From the NCBI RefSeq assembly GCF_000714435.1, contig NZ_JJMW01000032.1:55625-119624 (forward strand): a stretch of 64,000 bases of DNA, written 5' to 3'. A model generated the notes under the pieces. That model did not search any database. It was not told the DNA's origin and saw only the letters and a program-made list of their open reading frames with translations. This DNA comes from Exiguobacterium alkaliphilum 12/1. Its GTDB lineage: Bacteria; Bacillota; Bacilli; Exiguobacteriales; Exiguobacteriaceae. Below, one piece after another: positions 44,630 through 54,033 of the stretch. A program made the position numbers and the translations under genes. Each line of letters opens with the position of its first letter. Position 1 is the first letter of the stretch.

Positions 44630-45844
44630 ATGTGGAAAAATCGCAACGTCTGGATCATCTTGACCGGCGAGTTCGTCGCCGGTCTCGGGCTTTGGCTCGG
44701 CATCATCGGCAACTTGGAGTTCATGCAGGAGAAAGTGCCGTCTGATTTCGTCAAGGCGCTCATCTTAGCCGGTGGATTGCTCGCCGGGGTCGCCATCGGG
44801 CCGCTCGCGGGTCGACTCACCGATCAAGGCTCGAAAAAGAAAATCATGCTCATCTCAAGCGTCGTCCGGGCGCTGAGCGTCCTGTTCATGTTCGTCGCCA
44901 TCGAGACGGGCAGCGTCCTCTGGATGGTCGTCTTCCTCGTCTTCCTGCAAGGGTCGGCCGCGTTCTACTTCCCGGCGCTTCAGGCGGCCATCCCACTCAT
45001 CGTCAAAGAACGAGAACTGCTCGCATTGAACGGCATCCATATGAACGTGTCGACGCTGTCGCGCGTCATCGGAACGGCCATCGCCGGGATTTTGCTCACG
45101 CTCATCTCGCTCCGGGACGTGTATGCACTCTCGCTCGTCGCCTATCTGCTCCTCGCTGTGGCGACATGGTTCCTGAAGATTGACGAGACGGCCGTCCCGT
45201 CCGCGAAGAAAGTCGACAAGTCGTCCGGCGGCTTCAAGGACGTCTTCCCAATCATCAAGTCAATCCCGGTCATCTTCATGACGCTCGTCATGACGCTCAT
45301 CCCGCTCCTCTTCATCGGCGGGTTCAACTTGCTCGTCATCAACATCAGTGAACTGCAAGATTCGACGGCGATTAAAGGCTGGATTTACACGGCGGAAGGG
45401 ATCGCCTTCATGGCCGGGGCGTTCCTCATTAAACGAATCGGCGAAAAGTTCTCGGTGTTCTCGATTTTGTTCACGTTCTCGTTCTTGATTGGGGTCGCAC
45501 AACTCATGCTCTACTTCGCCGACATCCCGGCCGTCTCGATCGCGGCGTTCGTCTTGTTCGGCTTCTCGGTCGGCTGTTTCTTCCCGACGGCGGTGACAAT
45601 TTTCCAGACACGGATGCCGAAAGACTATCACGGCCGCTTCTTCTCGTTCCGGAACATGCTCGACCGAATCGTCTTCCAAATCGTCTTGCTCGTCACCGGT
45701 TTCTTCCTCGACTTGATTGGCCTACAGCTCATGGTCGTCTTGTTCGGGATTAGCTCGATCCTCATGACGGGGGCGTTCCTCGTCTATACACGGAAACACG
45801 AACTGCACATCGAGAAAGAGGAGGCCAAACGCCTCTCTTCGTAA
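44630..45844 (+). CDS. MFS transporter, macrolide-efflux-like
   Basis: A 404-residue protein with about twelve transmembrane helices. The loop after helix 2 reads GPLAGRLTDQGSKKKIML, a variant of the MFS motif A. Architecture resembles MefA-like drug exporters. The start has GAGGA upstream. An 14-bp perfect palindrome (44597-44610) lies 20 nt before the start and may bind a regulator. Substrate unknown. Confidence 0.85.
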   Translation: MWKNRNVWIILTGEFVAGLGLWLGIIGNLEFMQEKVPSDFVKALILAGGLLAGVAIGPLAGRLTDQGSKKKIMLISSVVRALSVLFMFVAIETGSVLWMVVFLVFLQGSAAFYFPALQAAIPLIVKERELLALNGIHMNVSTLSRVIGTAIAGILLTLISLRDVYALSLVAYLLLAVATWFLKIDETAVPSAKKVDKSSGGFKDVFPIIKSIPVIFMTLVMTLIPLLFIGGFNLLVINISELQDSTAIKGWIYTAEGIAFMAGAFLIKRIGEKFSVFSILFTFSFLIGVAQLMLYFADIPAVSIAAFVLFGFSVGCFFPTAVTIFQTRMPKDYHGRFFSFRNMLDRIVFQIVLLVTGFFLDLIGLQLMVVLFGISSILMTGAFLVYTRKHELHIEKEEAKRLSS

Positions 45845-45847
45845 GAA

Positions 45848-45874
45848 AAGCGGTGACCGAGTCGGTCACCGCTT
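45848..45874. terminator. Bidirectional terminator
   Basis: 12-bp perfect arms (45848-45859, 45863-45874) with a 3-nt loop, between the converging MFS and MBL genes. Confidence 0.85.
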
Positions 45875-46978
45875 GTTCGTGTCTTCGATTTCCCGCCACC
45901 ACGTTTTCGTGTCGTTCCGTCCGTCGAGCGTGATGCGCTCACCGATCACCGGCGTCAAGACGTCGTCTTTCGGTAAGAGCGTGACCATCTGCTCGGCTGG
46001 GTCGAACCAATCATGGAACGATAAGGTGAACGCACCCCAGTGAATCGGGAGCACTTTATCGGCTCGCACGTCATGAAACGCCTGCGCCGTCTCATGCGGC
46101 TGCATGTGCACGTCCGGCCAGCGTTCATCGTATTGGCCACACTCGAGCGCGGCGAAATCGAACGGGCCGTACGCGTCACCAATCTCTTTGAAGTGCGGGC
46201 CATAGCCGCCGTCCCCGCTGAAGAACAGACGGTCCGTCTCACCGATCACGACCCATGACGCCCAAAGCGTCGCATTCCGGTCCGTGAGCGAGCGTCCTGA
46301 GAAGTGACGGGCCGGTGTACAGACGAACGTCCATGACCCGAACGTATACGAATCGCCCCAGTCGCGTTCGACGATGCGTTCGGCCCCGATGCCCCACCGT
46401 TTCAAGTGACTGCCGACGCCGAGTGGGACGATGAACGTCGCGACCCGGTCTTCAATCGCTTGTATCGATGCGTAATCCAAATGGTCGTAATGGTCGTGCG
46501 TGAGTAAGACGACATCGATGTCCGGTAAGTCATCGAGTTCGAACGGCAAATCTTCACTGAATCGCTCGTTCTTCGCAAATGGGAGCGGCGACGGGCTACG
46601 GCCGAACATCGGGTCGACGAGCATCGTCTTCCCGTCCATTTGAACGAGCAGCGCCGAATGGCCGAGCCAGTAGACGCGCGTGAAGCTCGAACCGAGTTTC
46701 TCCGTGAAATCGATCGGCACGACCGGGAGCGGCTCGCTCGGTTTCCGCCGCGAGTTCACGTTCACATAGTCTCGTGTCATCGAAATCATGTCATCTGATG
46801 AGAATCGCATCGGCGTATCGAGCAAGTTACGGAACTTGCCGTTCACCAGATGCGGCGACTCGAGCGCCTTCGGCTTACGTCCGAGCGGTTTATACTGCGT
46901 GAGCACGGTACCGGTCACGGCGGCCATGCCAATCAATGAAAACAATAGCGTCTTTTTCACACTGATCCTCTTCTCCAT
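45866..46978 (-). CDS. MBL-fold hydrolase, RomA/NAPE-PLD-like (second copy)
   Basis: A 370-residue protein with an N-terminal hydrophobic anchor (about residues 9-26) and metal motifs WLGHSALLVQ, LTHDHYDHLD, TPARHFSGR, FSGDGGYG and LPIHWGAF. Longer than its paralogue at 39689-40600 by an N-terminal segment. The ATG follows AGAGGATC. Similar proteins are annotated as hydrolases of the UlaG/RomA group. Substrate unknown. Confidence 0.85.
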   Translation of the reverse strand: MEKRISVKKTLLFSLIGMAAVTGTVLTQYKPLGRKPKALESPHLVNGKFRNLLDTPMRFSSDDMISMTRDYVNVNSRRKPSEPLPVVPIDFTEKLGSSFTRVYWLGHSALLVQMDGKTMLVDPMFGRSPSPLPFAKNERFSEDLPFELDDLPDIDVVLLTHDHYDHLDYASIQAIEDRVATFIVPLGVGSHLKRWGIGAERIVERDWGDSYTFGSWTFVCTPARHFSGRSLTDRNATLWASWVVIGETDRLFFSGDGGYGPHFKEIGDAYGPFDFAALECGQYDERWPDVHMQPHETAQAFHDVRADKVLPIHWGAFTLSFHDWFDPAEQMVTLLPKDDVLTPVIGERITLDGRNDTKTWWREIEDTNKR

Positions 46979-47058
46979 ATGAATTCGTTTGTCTCATTAT
47001 ACGACGAAGAAAGGGAATTCGCATGATTCTTCATTTCCTAAACCTGTCGAATCTTCGC

Positions 47059-47619
47059 TTATGCCGCCGTTCGTTTATCTTGATTCGCTCGTCTCCAGTT
47101 TAAGATCAAAGAGCCTATCCACAGTCCGAACCAGCCACCTAAGGAATTCAACAGTAGATCATCGACATTGAACCCTCGGTATAGGAAGCCGAACTCAGTT
47201 AAGACGAGTTGAGTCAGTTCAATGACGATCGTTGTCAGAATGACAAGCACGAGTCCCCGTCTAGGTCGAAGTTTATAAAGTGAGGTGAGATATATTCCAA
47301 GCGGGATCAGTAACAGGAAATTATACGTAGTCAACTTGACCGAGTTCCAAAAGAACCACGACCCATGCGTACTTACTATGTACCAATCGTAGACAAACCG
47401 GAACGGGACGAGTTGAACGCGATCAATCATCAGCGTTTGTGCTGGAAATTGAAGATAACCGATGGTGAGGTGAACGACTACAATCATATAGACGATTGAA
47501 CTATGAATGAATGCGCGACGCCATAGGTTTGTGAATCGATGTTTGTACAGATCGATGAGGAAGTAGATTCCCCATCCGATGATACCGATGAGCGTGAAGA
47601 CGGGTATGGCGATATACAT
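47059..47619 (-). CDS. VanZ family membrane protein (second copy)
   Basis: A 186-residue protein with five hydrophobic segments and the VanZ pattern LTQLVLTEFGFLYRGFNVDDLLLNSLGGWFGLW. GGAG precedes the ATG at 47619. Lower GC than its neighbours is noticeable. The role is unknown. Confidence 0.82.
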   Translation of the reverse strand: MYIAIPVFTLIGIIGWGIYFLIDLYKHRFTNLWRRAFIHSSIVYMIVVVHLTIGYLQFPAQTLMIDRVQLVPFRFVYDWYIVSTHGSWFFWNSVKLTTYNFLLLIPLGIYLTSLYKLRPRRGLVLVILTTIVIELTQLVLTEFGFLYRGFNVDDLLLNSLGGWFGLWIGSLILNWRRANQDKRTAA

Positions 47620-47727
47620 TGCTTGTTCTCCATTCTAAATTTTAATTGGTAATAAGAAGAAAAAATTAATTACTTTTATTACTATAATAGCTTTAAACTT
47701 ACAATTCAATCGGACATCCAAAAAAAA

Positions 47728-47749
47728 TCCTGATGCTCATGCATCAGGA
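47728..47749 (-). terminator. Terminator of the bdbD-bdbC-sco operon
   Basis: 9-bp perfect arms tcctgatgc / gcatcagga with a 4-nt loop, overlapping the sco stop, followed on the minus strand by a T-run. Confidence 0.92.
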
Positions 47750-48322
47750 CTTCTGCAAAATTTTAATATCGTTGATGATGTCTTCATATGGCACGTCTTG
47801 GAATCCAGGATACGCCTTTACGATCTTCCCGTCCTGGTCGACGAGATAGAACCACGTCGCATGATCGACTTGCGTCCCTTCTTCCGGTTTCCGGACGAGC
47901 GCCTTGAAGTTCTCTTGCGCGAACGTCTCAATCTCTTCTTGCGAATAGCCCGTCAAGAACTGCCAGTCGGCGTTTGCCAGGTCATAGTCCGCCATGAACG
48001 CTTTGATTTTCTCCGGCGTGTCGACGGTCGGGTCGACGCTGAACGAGACGAATTGGACGTCCTCGACCCCTTCCTCGACGAGTGCGTCATTTAACTTCGA
48101 CATATTGAACGTCATCGGCGGACAGACCGTCTCACAGCTCGTGAACACGAAGTCGGCCATCCACACTTTGCCATTCAAGTCGGCAAGACTCACTTGTTCT
48201 TCCTCTTGGTTCATATAATCGAACGATTCGATGTCCCAGTTGAGCGGGTCTTCGATTTCGTTACTGCAGGCGGCGAGCACGACGAACAGGCTCATGAATG
48301 CCACGAGAATTCCTTTTTTCAA
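47744..48322 (-). CDS. SCO family copper chaperone lipoprotein
   Basis: A 192-residue lipoprotein. The signal peptide ends at the lipobox LAAC, followed by a thioredoxin-like fold with the copper-binding CETVC pair and the distant His in DHATWFYLV. BsSco-like proteins deliver copper to the CuA site of cytochrome oxidase. I chose TTG 48322 since AAGGAG lies 9 nt before it; the TTG at 48331 touches the ribosome site. Last gene of the operon with bdbD and bdbC. Confidence 0.92.
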   Translation of the reverse strand: MKKGILVAFMSLFVVLAACSNEIEDPLNWDIESFDYMNQEEEQVSLADLNGKVWMADFVFTSCETVCPPMTFNMSKLNDALVEEGVEDVQFVSFSVDPTVDTPEKIKAFMADYDLANADWQFLTGYSQEEIETFAQENFKALVRKPEEGTQVDHATWFYLVDQDGKIVKAYPGFQDVPYEDIINDIKILQKS

Positions 48323-48335
48323 TCTAGCCAACTCC

Positions 48336-48752
48336 TTAACGTTTTTTTACGAAAAGCAACAGGAGCGTGATGATCGTGAACGCTGTCAACGCGAGGAACG
48401 GGATCGTCACGAAGCCGAACCAGTTGATGTATTGCACGTTACACGGCACCCCTTGGACACACGGTTTGATATCGGCAAAACCCGGTACTTTTTGGACCAG
48501 ATAATGATAAAACGAGACCGAGCCGCCGACAATCGCCAATGGCAACACATATTTTTTGACGGCGCGGTCGTCCGTGAAGACGGCCATGCCGAGCAGGAAC
48601 GTGAGCGGATACATAAAGATGCGTTGCACCCAACAAAGTTCACATGGGACGAACTCCCGAATCTCGCTGAAATACAGGCTCCCAAGCGTCGCTGTCAGCG
48701 AGACGAGCCAAGCTGCGTAAAGTCCATACCGATTAAAGAACAATCTCATCAT
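48336..48752 (-). CDS. bdbC: DsbB-like disulfide oxidoreductase BdbC
   Basis: A 138-residue four-helix membrane protein with the two DsbB cysteine pairs: CELC in FVPCELCWVQRIFMYP and a second pair in KPCVQGVPCNV. It reoxidises the DsbA-like partner with quinone. The start overlaps the bdbD stop by 4 nt (ATGA). Confidence 0.93.
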   Translation of the reverse strand: MMRLFFNRYGLYAAWLVSLTATLGSLYFSEIREFVPCELCWVQRIFMYPLTFLLGMAVFTDDRAVKKYVLPLAIVGGSVSFYHYLVQKVPGFADIKPCVQGVPCNVQYINWFGFVTIPFLALTAFTIITLLLLFVKKR

Positions 48753-49411
48753 AAGTCATTCTCAATCAATCGCGTGATCGCCTCATAATCGAACGGGTTA
48801 TCGAGGACGACCCCGTTAATCATAATCGTCGGCGTGAGGCGCACGTCGTTCTCTTTGACGAGCCCGTCATCGTGGCTCACTTTTTCGAGCACGCTCGAGT
48901 TCTCACTCAAGTCCGTCTTGAGCTGCTCGATGTCGACCGACGTCGTCGCTTCGGCAATCTCGGTCAAACGCTCGACCGTCACCCACGCCTCATCATGGTG
49001 CTGACTCGCGGGTTGGGCGTCATATACCGCCTTATGGAAGTCCCAGAACGCATCCGGGTCCTGAACGTATACCGATTCCGAGGCGAGTGCTGCTAAAATC
49101 GACTCTTGCCCGTGGAAGAGGACGTTTATGTAGCTGAAGCTCACCTTGCCCGTGTCGATGTAGTCTTCTTTTAACTTTGGATAGACCGTCTCGCCCCACT
49201 GCTTACACGACGGACACTTATAATCCCCGAACTCGACGACCGATACCGGCGCATCCGCTACCCCAATCGTTGGCTGTCCGGTCGTCGCCACGTGCTCTCC
49301 CTTCACGGCCGTCTCGGCTTGGTCAGCCGGCCGGTTCAACAGCACGACGACGACCGCAATCAATGCGACGGCGACGAGCGTCAAGAGGACCAATACTTTA
49401 TTTTGTTTCAC
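48749..49411 (-). CDS. bdbD: DsbA-like thiol oxidase BdbD
   Basis: A 220-residue membrane-anchored protein: one N-terminal helix, then a thioredoxin fold with VEFGDYKCPSCKQW (active site CPSC) and VRLTPTIMINGV with the cis-proline. It forms disulfides in exported proteins. I chose GTG 49411 because AGAGGT lies 7 nt upstream. First gene of the bdbD-bdbC-sco operon. Confidence 0.92.
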   Translation of the reverse strand: MKQNKVLVLLTLVAVALIAVVVVLLNRPADQAETAVKGEHVATTGQPTIGVADAPVSVVEFGDYKCPSCKQWGETVYPKLKEDYIDTGKVSFSYINVLFHGQESILAALASESVYVQDPDAFWDFHKAVYDAQPASQHHDEAWVTVERLTEIAEATTSVDIEQLKTDLSENSSVLEKVSHDDGLVKENDVRLTPTIMINGVVLDNPFDYEAITRLIENDL

Positions 49412-49507
49412 TGTCTTCACCTCTATGTCTTTATGTCGTCTCCATTATATCGAAAACGCTATCCTAATCCACAAAAATCGACTCACACTTTTTCTATGGC
49501 ATAAGAA

Positions 49508-49535
49508 AAGGACGCATCGCTCTGGATGCATCCTT
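49508..49535 (-). terminator. Terminator of odhA-odhB
   Basis: 11-nt arms with one mismatch (aaggacgcatc / gatgcatcctt) around a 6-nt loop, then CTTTTCTTAT on the minus strand. Confidence 0.8.
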
Positions 49536-49553
49536 CCATTAGGCGTTATTCCC

Positions 49554-50831
49554 TTACGCTTCGAACAACAACTGCTCTGGGTCTTCAATCATGTCTTTGA
49601 TGTGTTTGAGGAACGTCACGGCCTCACGCCCATCGACGATGCGGTGGTCATACGAGAGCGCCACGTACATCATCGGGCGGTTCTCCATCGTGTCCGCGTC
49701 GATGGCGATCGGACGGAGTTGAATCGAGTGCATCCCAAGGATGGCGACTTGTGGGCCGTTCAAGATTGGTGTCGACAAGAGCGAGCCGAACACGCCACCG
49801 TTCGTGATCGTGAACGTGCCGCCTGTGAGGTCACTAAGCCCAAGCTTATTGTTACGGGCCTTGTCGGCGAGGTGAAGGATATCCTTCTCAATCTCCCCGA
49901 AGTTTTTACGGTCCGCTTCACGGACGACCGGGACGACGAGGCCGTCTGGTGCCGACACGGCGATGCCGATGTCATAGTACTTCTTCAAGACGATCTCGTT
50001 GCCTTGAATCTCGGCGTTCAAGTACGGCATCCGTTTGAGGGCCGCGACGGCCGCTTTCGTGAAGAATGACATGAAACCGAGTTTGACGTCGTTGTCTTTG
50101 ACGAACTTCTCTTGACGGCGTTTGCGGAGCGCCATGACGGCTGACATGTCGATTTCGTTGAACGTCGTCAGCATTGCCGCCGTCTGTTGCACTTCGACGA
50201 GGCGGTTCGCGATTGTCTGGCGACGGCGCGTCATCTTGATGCGCTCTTCTTCCTTCCCACTCGCTGCCGGTTGTGGTGCCGCCGCTGGTGCTTTCGGTGC
50301 TTCTTGCTTCGGCGCAGGCGCAGGTTTCGATTCGTGGCTCGTCACGTCATGGACGTTGATGCGACCCATCGGATCATTCGTTTGAATCGCCGTGAGGTCG
50401 ATGCCTTTCTCACGGGCGAGCTTACGCGCTGCCGGCGTCGCGATTGGCCCTTTGACCGGGCTCGCGACGTGCTCTTCACGTCGTTCGACTTTTTTCGCTT
50501 CCCCGATCGTTTCGACTTTCGGCTCAGCCGGAGCTGGAGCCGTTTCGGCCGGTGCTTCCGTCTTCGTCTTCGTCGCGACAGCCGTGCCGCCGCCTGACCC
50601 CGAACCGAGACGGGCGATGACTTGGCCGACTTGGACCGTGTCGCCTTCCCCGGCGAGTTGTTCTTCTAACACACCCGATTCATCGGCCGGTACCTCGATG
50701 TTGACTTTGTCTGTCTCGAGCTCGACGATGGCTTCCCCTTTTTCGACATGGTCGCCTGGCTGTTTGAGCCATGAGGCGACCGTTCCTTCCGTAATGGACT
50801 CTGCTAACTCCGGTACTTTGATTTCGATCAC
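49554..50831 (-). CDS. odhB: 2-oxoglutarate dehydrogenase E2 (dihydrolipoyl succinyltransferase)
   Basis: A 425-residue E2 enzyme: lipoyl domain with the acceptor Lys in VELETDKVNIEV near residue 42, Pro/Ala-rich linkers, a peripheral-subunit-binding domain (ATPAARKLAREKGIDL), and a catalytic domain ending with SYDHRIVDGREAVTFL. It transfers succinyl to CoA in the TCA cycle. The GTG start follows GGGGG by 8 nt. It is 18 nt after odhA. Confidence 0.96.
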   Translation of the reverse strand: MIEIKVPELAESITEGTVASWLKQPGDHVEKGEAIVELETDKVNIEVPADESGVLEEQLAGEGDTVQVGQVIARLGSGSGGGTAVATKTKTEAPAETAPAPAEPKVETIGEAKKVERREEHVASPVKGPIATPAARKLAREKGIDLTAIQTNDPMGRINVHDVTSHESKPAPAPKQEAPKAPAAAPQPAASGKEEERIKMTRRRQTIANRLVEVQQTAAMLTTFNEIDMSAVMALRKRRQEKFVKDNDVKLGFMSFFTKAAVAALKRMPYLNAEIQGNEIVLKKYYDIGIAVSAPDGLVVPVVREADRKNFGEIEKDILHLADKARNNKLGLSDLTGGTFTITNGGVFGSLLSTPILNGPQVAILGMHSIQLRPIAIDADTMENRPMMYVALSYDHRIVDGREAVTFLKHIKDMIEDPEQLLFEA

Positions 50832-50849
50832 AATGAGTTCCCCCTTAAC

Positions 50850-53696
50850 TTATTTACGATCTTTTTGGTATGTGCTCGTGCCGGCAGCAGCCGAGACGGC
50901 GTCACGCGAGATGGCTTCGCGGATGATGCGCGCTTGTTCTTGTTTATGGGCTATCGGATTCCCCTCGGCCGGACTCGAACGACGGCGACGGCCGATGTAA
51001 CGGACGTTCAACCGGTTCGTTGTGACCGCTTCGAGACGTGGCTCGATATACGTCCAGGCACCCATGTTCTTCGGCTCTTCCTGGACCCAGACGATTTCTT
51101 TCGCGTTCGGATAGCGGCTGACGACTTCACGGATTTCACGGACCGGGAACGGGTAAATCTCTTCGACCCGGATGATATGAAGGAAATCGAGCGACTCCTC
51201 GGACTTCATCGTCGCTTCTTGAAGGTCAATCGCCATCTTCCCGGAACAGAAGACGAGCCGTTCGACTTTGTCCGTCTGTTCACCTAACCCTGGCTGTTCG
51301 ACGATCGGACAGAACGTTCCGTCTGACAATTCTTCGACCGACGAGGCTGCAAGCGGATGACGAAGCAGGCTCTTCGGCGTCATGATAATCATCGGACGAA
51401 CTTGTTCGGTGCCGAGCATCAACGCTTGGCGGCGTAAAATGTGGAAGTATTGCGCGGCGGTCGAGAGGTTCGCGACCGTCCAGTTCTTCTCGCCGGCGAG
51501 CGTCAAGTAACGCTCCATCCGTGCGCTCGAGTGCTCCGGCCCTTGACCTTCGTACCCGTGCGGCAACAGCATGACGAGCCCTGACTTTTGTCCCCATTTG
51601 GCCCGTCCGGCCGAGATGAACTGGTCGAACATGACTTGCGCCGAGTTGGCGAAGTCGCCATATTGCGCTTCCCACAAGACGAGCGTGTCTTGGGCGAAGA
51701 CGTTGTAGCCGTATTCGAAGCCGAGCACCGAGCCTTCTGAGAGCGGGCTGTTGAATACCGAGAACGACGCGTTCGCTGTCGATAGATGATGCAGTGGCGA
51801 GAACTTCTTCCCGGTCTCCGCATCGTTCAACATGATGTTACGCTGCGCGAACGTCCCACGCTCCGAGTCTTGACCGCTCAAGCGGACCGGTGTGCCGTCC
51901 GAGATGATGGACGCATAGGCGAGTGTCTCGGCATGGCCCCAATCGACTTTTCCGTTCTCCCCGAACGCCTCACGGCGACGGTCGAGCACTTTTTGCAGTT
52001 TGTGGAACACGCCGAACCCTTCCGGCCATTCGAGCAGCTCGTCGTTGATTTGTTTCAAGACGTCTCGTTTCACACCCGTCTCGACCGACGGGAACCCTTT
52101 GAAGACGGCTTCCGGCATGACGATGTCCGAATCCTCTTCTTCTGAAGGGACGAGGTCACGGGCCGACTTGAGTCGGTCTTCAATCGACTGTTCAATCGTC
52201 GCTTTGTCCTCTTTCGTCATGACGCCCTCGGCGATGAGTGCGTCGGCGTAGACGTGGCGGACCGATTGGTGGCCTTTGATCGCTTTATAGAGGACCGGGT
52301 TCGTGTTCATCGGCTCATCCATCTCGTTATGACCGTAGCGGCGGTAACCGACGAGGTCGACGAGGATGTCTTTATGGAACTTGGCACGGTATTCACTGCA
52401 TAGCTTGGCGACGGCGATACACGCTTCCGGGTCGTCCGCGTTCACGTGGAAGACCGGGATTTCATATCCTTTGGCGATATCGCTCGCATAACGCGTCGAA
52501 CGCGAATCGCTCGGGTCGGTCGTGAAGCCGATCGTGTTGTTGGCGATGACGTGCACTGTGCCGGCCGTGCGATAGCCGTTCAAGTTCGTCATGTTGAGCG
52601 TCTCGGCGACGATGCCTTGGCCCGGGAAGGCCGCATCCCCGTGAATGAGAATCGATGCCGCTTTGTCGTCGTGTTGGACGGCCATCCCTTTTTCCGAGCG
52701 GTCGTCTTGTGCGGCACGTGTGTACCCTTCGACGACGGCACCGACGAACTCGAGGTGACTCGGGTTGTTCGCGAGGTTCAATCGTACCTCTTTCTTCTCT
52801 TCGAGCACTCTGCGGTCGAGACCGAGGTGATACTTCACGTCACCCGACCAACCGAAGTTGATTCCGATTGAACCTTCCGACGGGATCAGCTCTTTATTCG
52901 GCGCGTGTTGGAACTCGGCGAAAATCATCTCGTACGGCTTCCCGAGCACGTGCGCGAGCACGTTCAAACGTCCGCGGTGCGCCATACCGATGTTGATGTG
53001 TTCCGAACCGCTTGAAATGAGTCCTCCGACCATCGCGTCAAGGAGCGGGACCATCGCGTCAAGTCCTTCGATCGAGAACCGTTTTTGACCGACGTACGTC
53101 TTATGAAGGAACGATTCGAACAACTCGGTCTCCGCGAGTCGCTCGAACAATTCGATTTTCTCGTTTTTGGATAGTTTCGCTTTGAGCGCGCCTTGTTCAA
53201 TCCGGCGACGAATCCAGCGTTTCTCTTCCATATCGTCTAAGTGACGAAGTTCGATGGCGACCGTGTCCGTGTACACGTCGAGCAAGTGGCGGACGAGCTC
53301 GAGAGCGGTCGCTCCTTGTTTTGGCACGTCTTCTGACAACAAGTGGGCCGGGATCTGTTTGAGATCCGCTTCTTCTAACCCGTAGCGGTCAAACGCAAAC
53401 AAGCCGTGCTCGCGCGGATGGTCTTTGAGCGGGTAAATGTCAGCCGCCTTATGGCCGAGTGCCCGGATGTCATTGACCAGCCGTGTCGCTGCCACGACTT
53501 TCTCTAAATCAAACGACGCGACCGGCGTTTCCGGTACCGCCGTTTCCGGTGCGCCATGCTCGTCGAAATAGCGACGCGTCTCCGCATCGACTGATTCTGG
53601 GTCTTCCAAATATTGCTCGTACAATTCAACGATATAGCCTAAGTTTGGACCGTAAAATGATTGTAACGCCTCATGACCGTTCGACGACTCTCCCAT
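50850..53696 (-). CDS. odhA: 2-oxoglutarate dehydrogenase E1
   Basis: A 948-residue thiamine-diphosphate enzyme of usual length: N-terminal SFYGPNLGYIVELYEQY, MAHRGRLNVLAHV, the ThDP-binding GDAAFPGQGIVAE region, YRRYGHNEMDEP, and C-terminal LLPHGYEGQGPEHSSAR. It decarboxylates 2-oxoglutarate in the TCA cycle. The start follows AGGGGGG. A perfect cre site lies 39-52 nt upstream of the start, pointing to CcpA repression. Confidence 0.97.
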   Translation of the reverse strand: MGESSNGHEALQSFYGPNLGYIVELYEQYLEDPESVDAETRRYFDEHGAPETAVPETPVASFDLEKVVAATRLVNDIRALGHKAADIYPLKDHPREHGLFAFDRYGLEEADLKQIPAHLLSEDVPKQGATALELVRHLLDVYTDTVAIELRHLDDMEEKRWIRRRIEQGALKAKLSKNEKIELFERLAETELFESFLHKTYVGQKRFSIEGLDAMVPLLDAMVGGLISSGSEHINIGMAHRGRLNVLAHVLGKPYEMIFAEFQHAPNKELIPSEGSIGINFGWSGDVKYHLGLDRRVLEEKKEVRLNLANNPSHLEFVGAVVEGYTRAAQDDRSEKGMAVQHDDKAASILIHGDAAFPGQGIVAETLNMTNLNGYRTAGTVHVIANNTIGFTTDPSDSRSTRYASDIAKGYEIPVFHVNADDPEACIAVAKLCSEYRAKFHKDILVDLVGYRRYGHNEMDEPMNTNPVLYKAIKGHQSVRHVYADALIAEGVMTKEDKATIEQSIEDRLKSARDLVPSEEEDSDIVMPEAVFKGFPSVETGVKRDVLKQINDELLEWPEGFGVFHKLQKVLDRRREAFGENGKVDWGHAETLAYASIISDGTPVRLSGQDSERGTFAQRNIMLNDAETGKKFSPLHHLSTANASFSVFNSPLSEGSVLGFEYGYNVFAQDTLVLWEAQYGDFANSAQVMFDQFISAGRAKWGQKSGLVMLLPHGYEGQGPEHSSARMERYLTLAGEKNWTVANLSTAAQYFHILRRQALMLGTEQVRPMIIMTPKSLLRHPLAASSVEELSDGTFCPIVEQPGLGEQTDKVERLVFCSGKMAIDLQEATMKSEESLDFLHIIRVEEIYPFPVREIREVVSRYPNAKEIVWVQEEPKNMGAWTYIEPRLEAVTTNRLNVRYIGRRRRSSPAEGNPIAHKQEQARIIREAISRDAVSAAAGTSTYQKDRK

Positions 53697-53734
53697 TGAA
53701 TAAATCCCCCTATCCGTTCCTAAACGCCCTTATG

Positions 53735-53748
53735 TGTGAACGCTTTCA
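53735..53748 (-). promoter_or_regulatory. cre site (CcpA operator) upstream of odhA
   Basis: On the minus strand TGAAAGCGTTCACA matches the catabolite-response consensus TGNAANCGNWNNCA at every fixed position. A -10-like TAAAAT is directly upstream of it. The rest of the 337-nt gap to 54033 shows only AT-rich sequence and the ribosome site of the plus-strand ABC gene. Confidence 0.75.
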
Positions 53749-54033
53749 TTTTAACATTAAGCACGAAGCAGTTCATCCTTCTGATTCGTACTAGATAAAG
53801 AGCCAAATCTTGCCTCTTACTCTCCCCTCCATACTACACCTTTCCAACTCGAAAGACCCATTCAAATTCACAATTCGTCCATACTATTTCAATAAGTTTT
53901 CCTTATCAATAAATTGTGAACCGACCCGTCCGTTTCATCGATTTCAAAAAAAGGTGAAACCTTGTTTCAGGCTGCTCCGTAATACTGTTGTAAGCAAGTT
54001 GGTAAATACTCTCAACGAAAGCTAGGTGACAGC

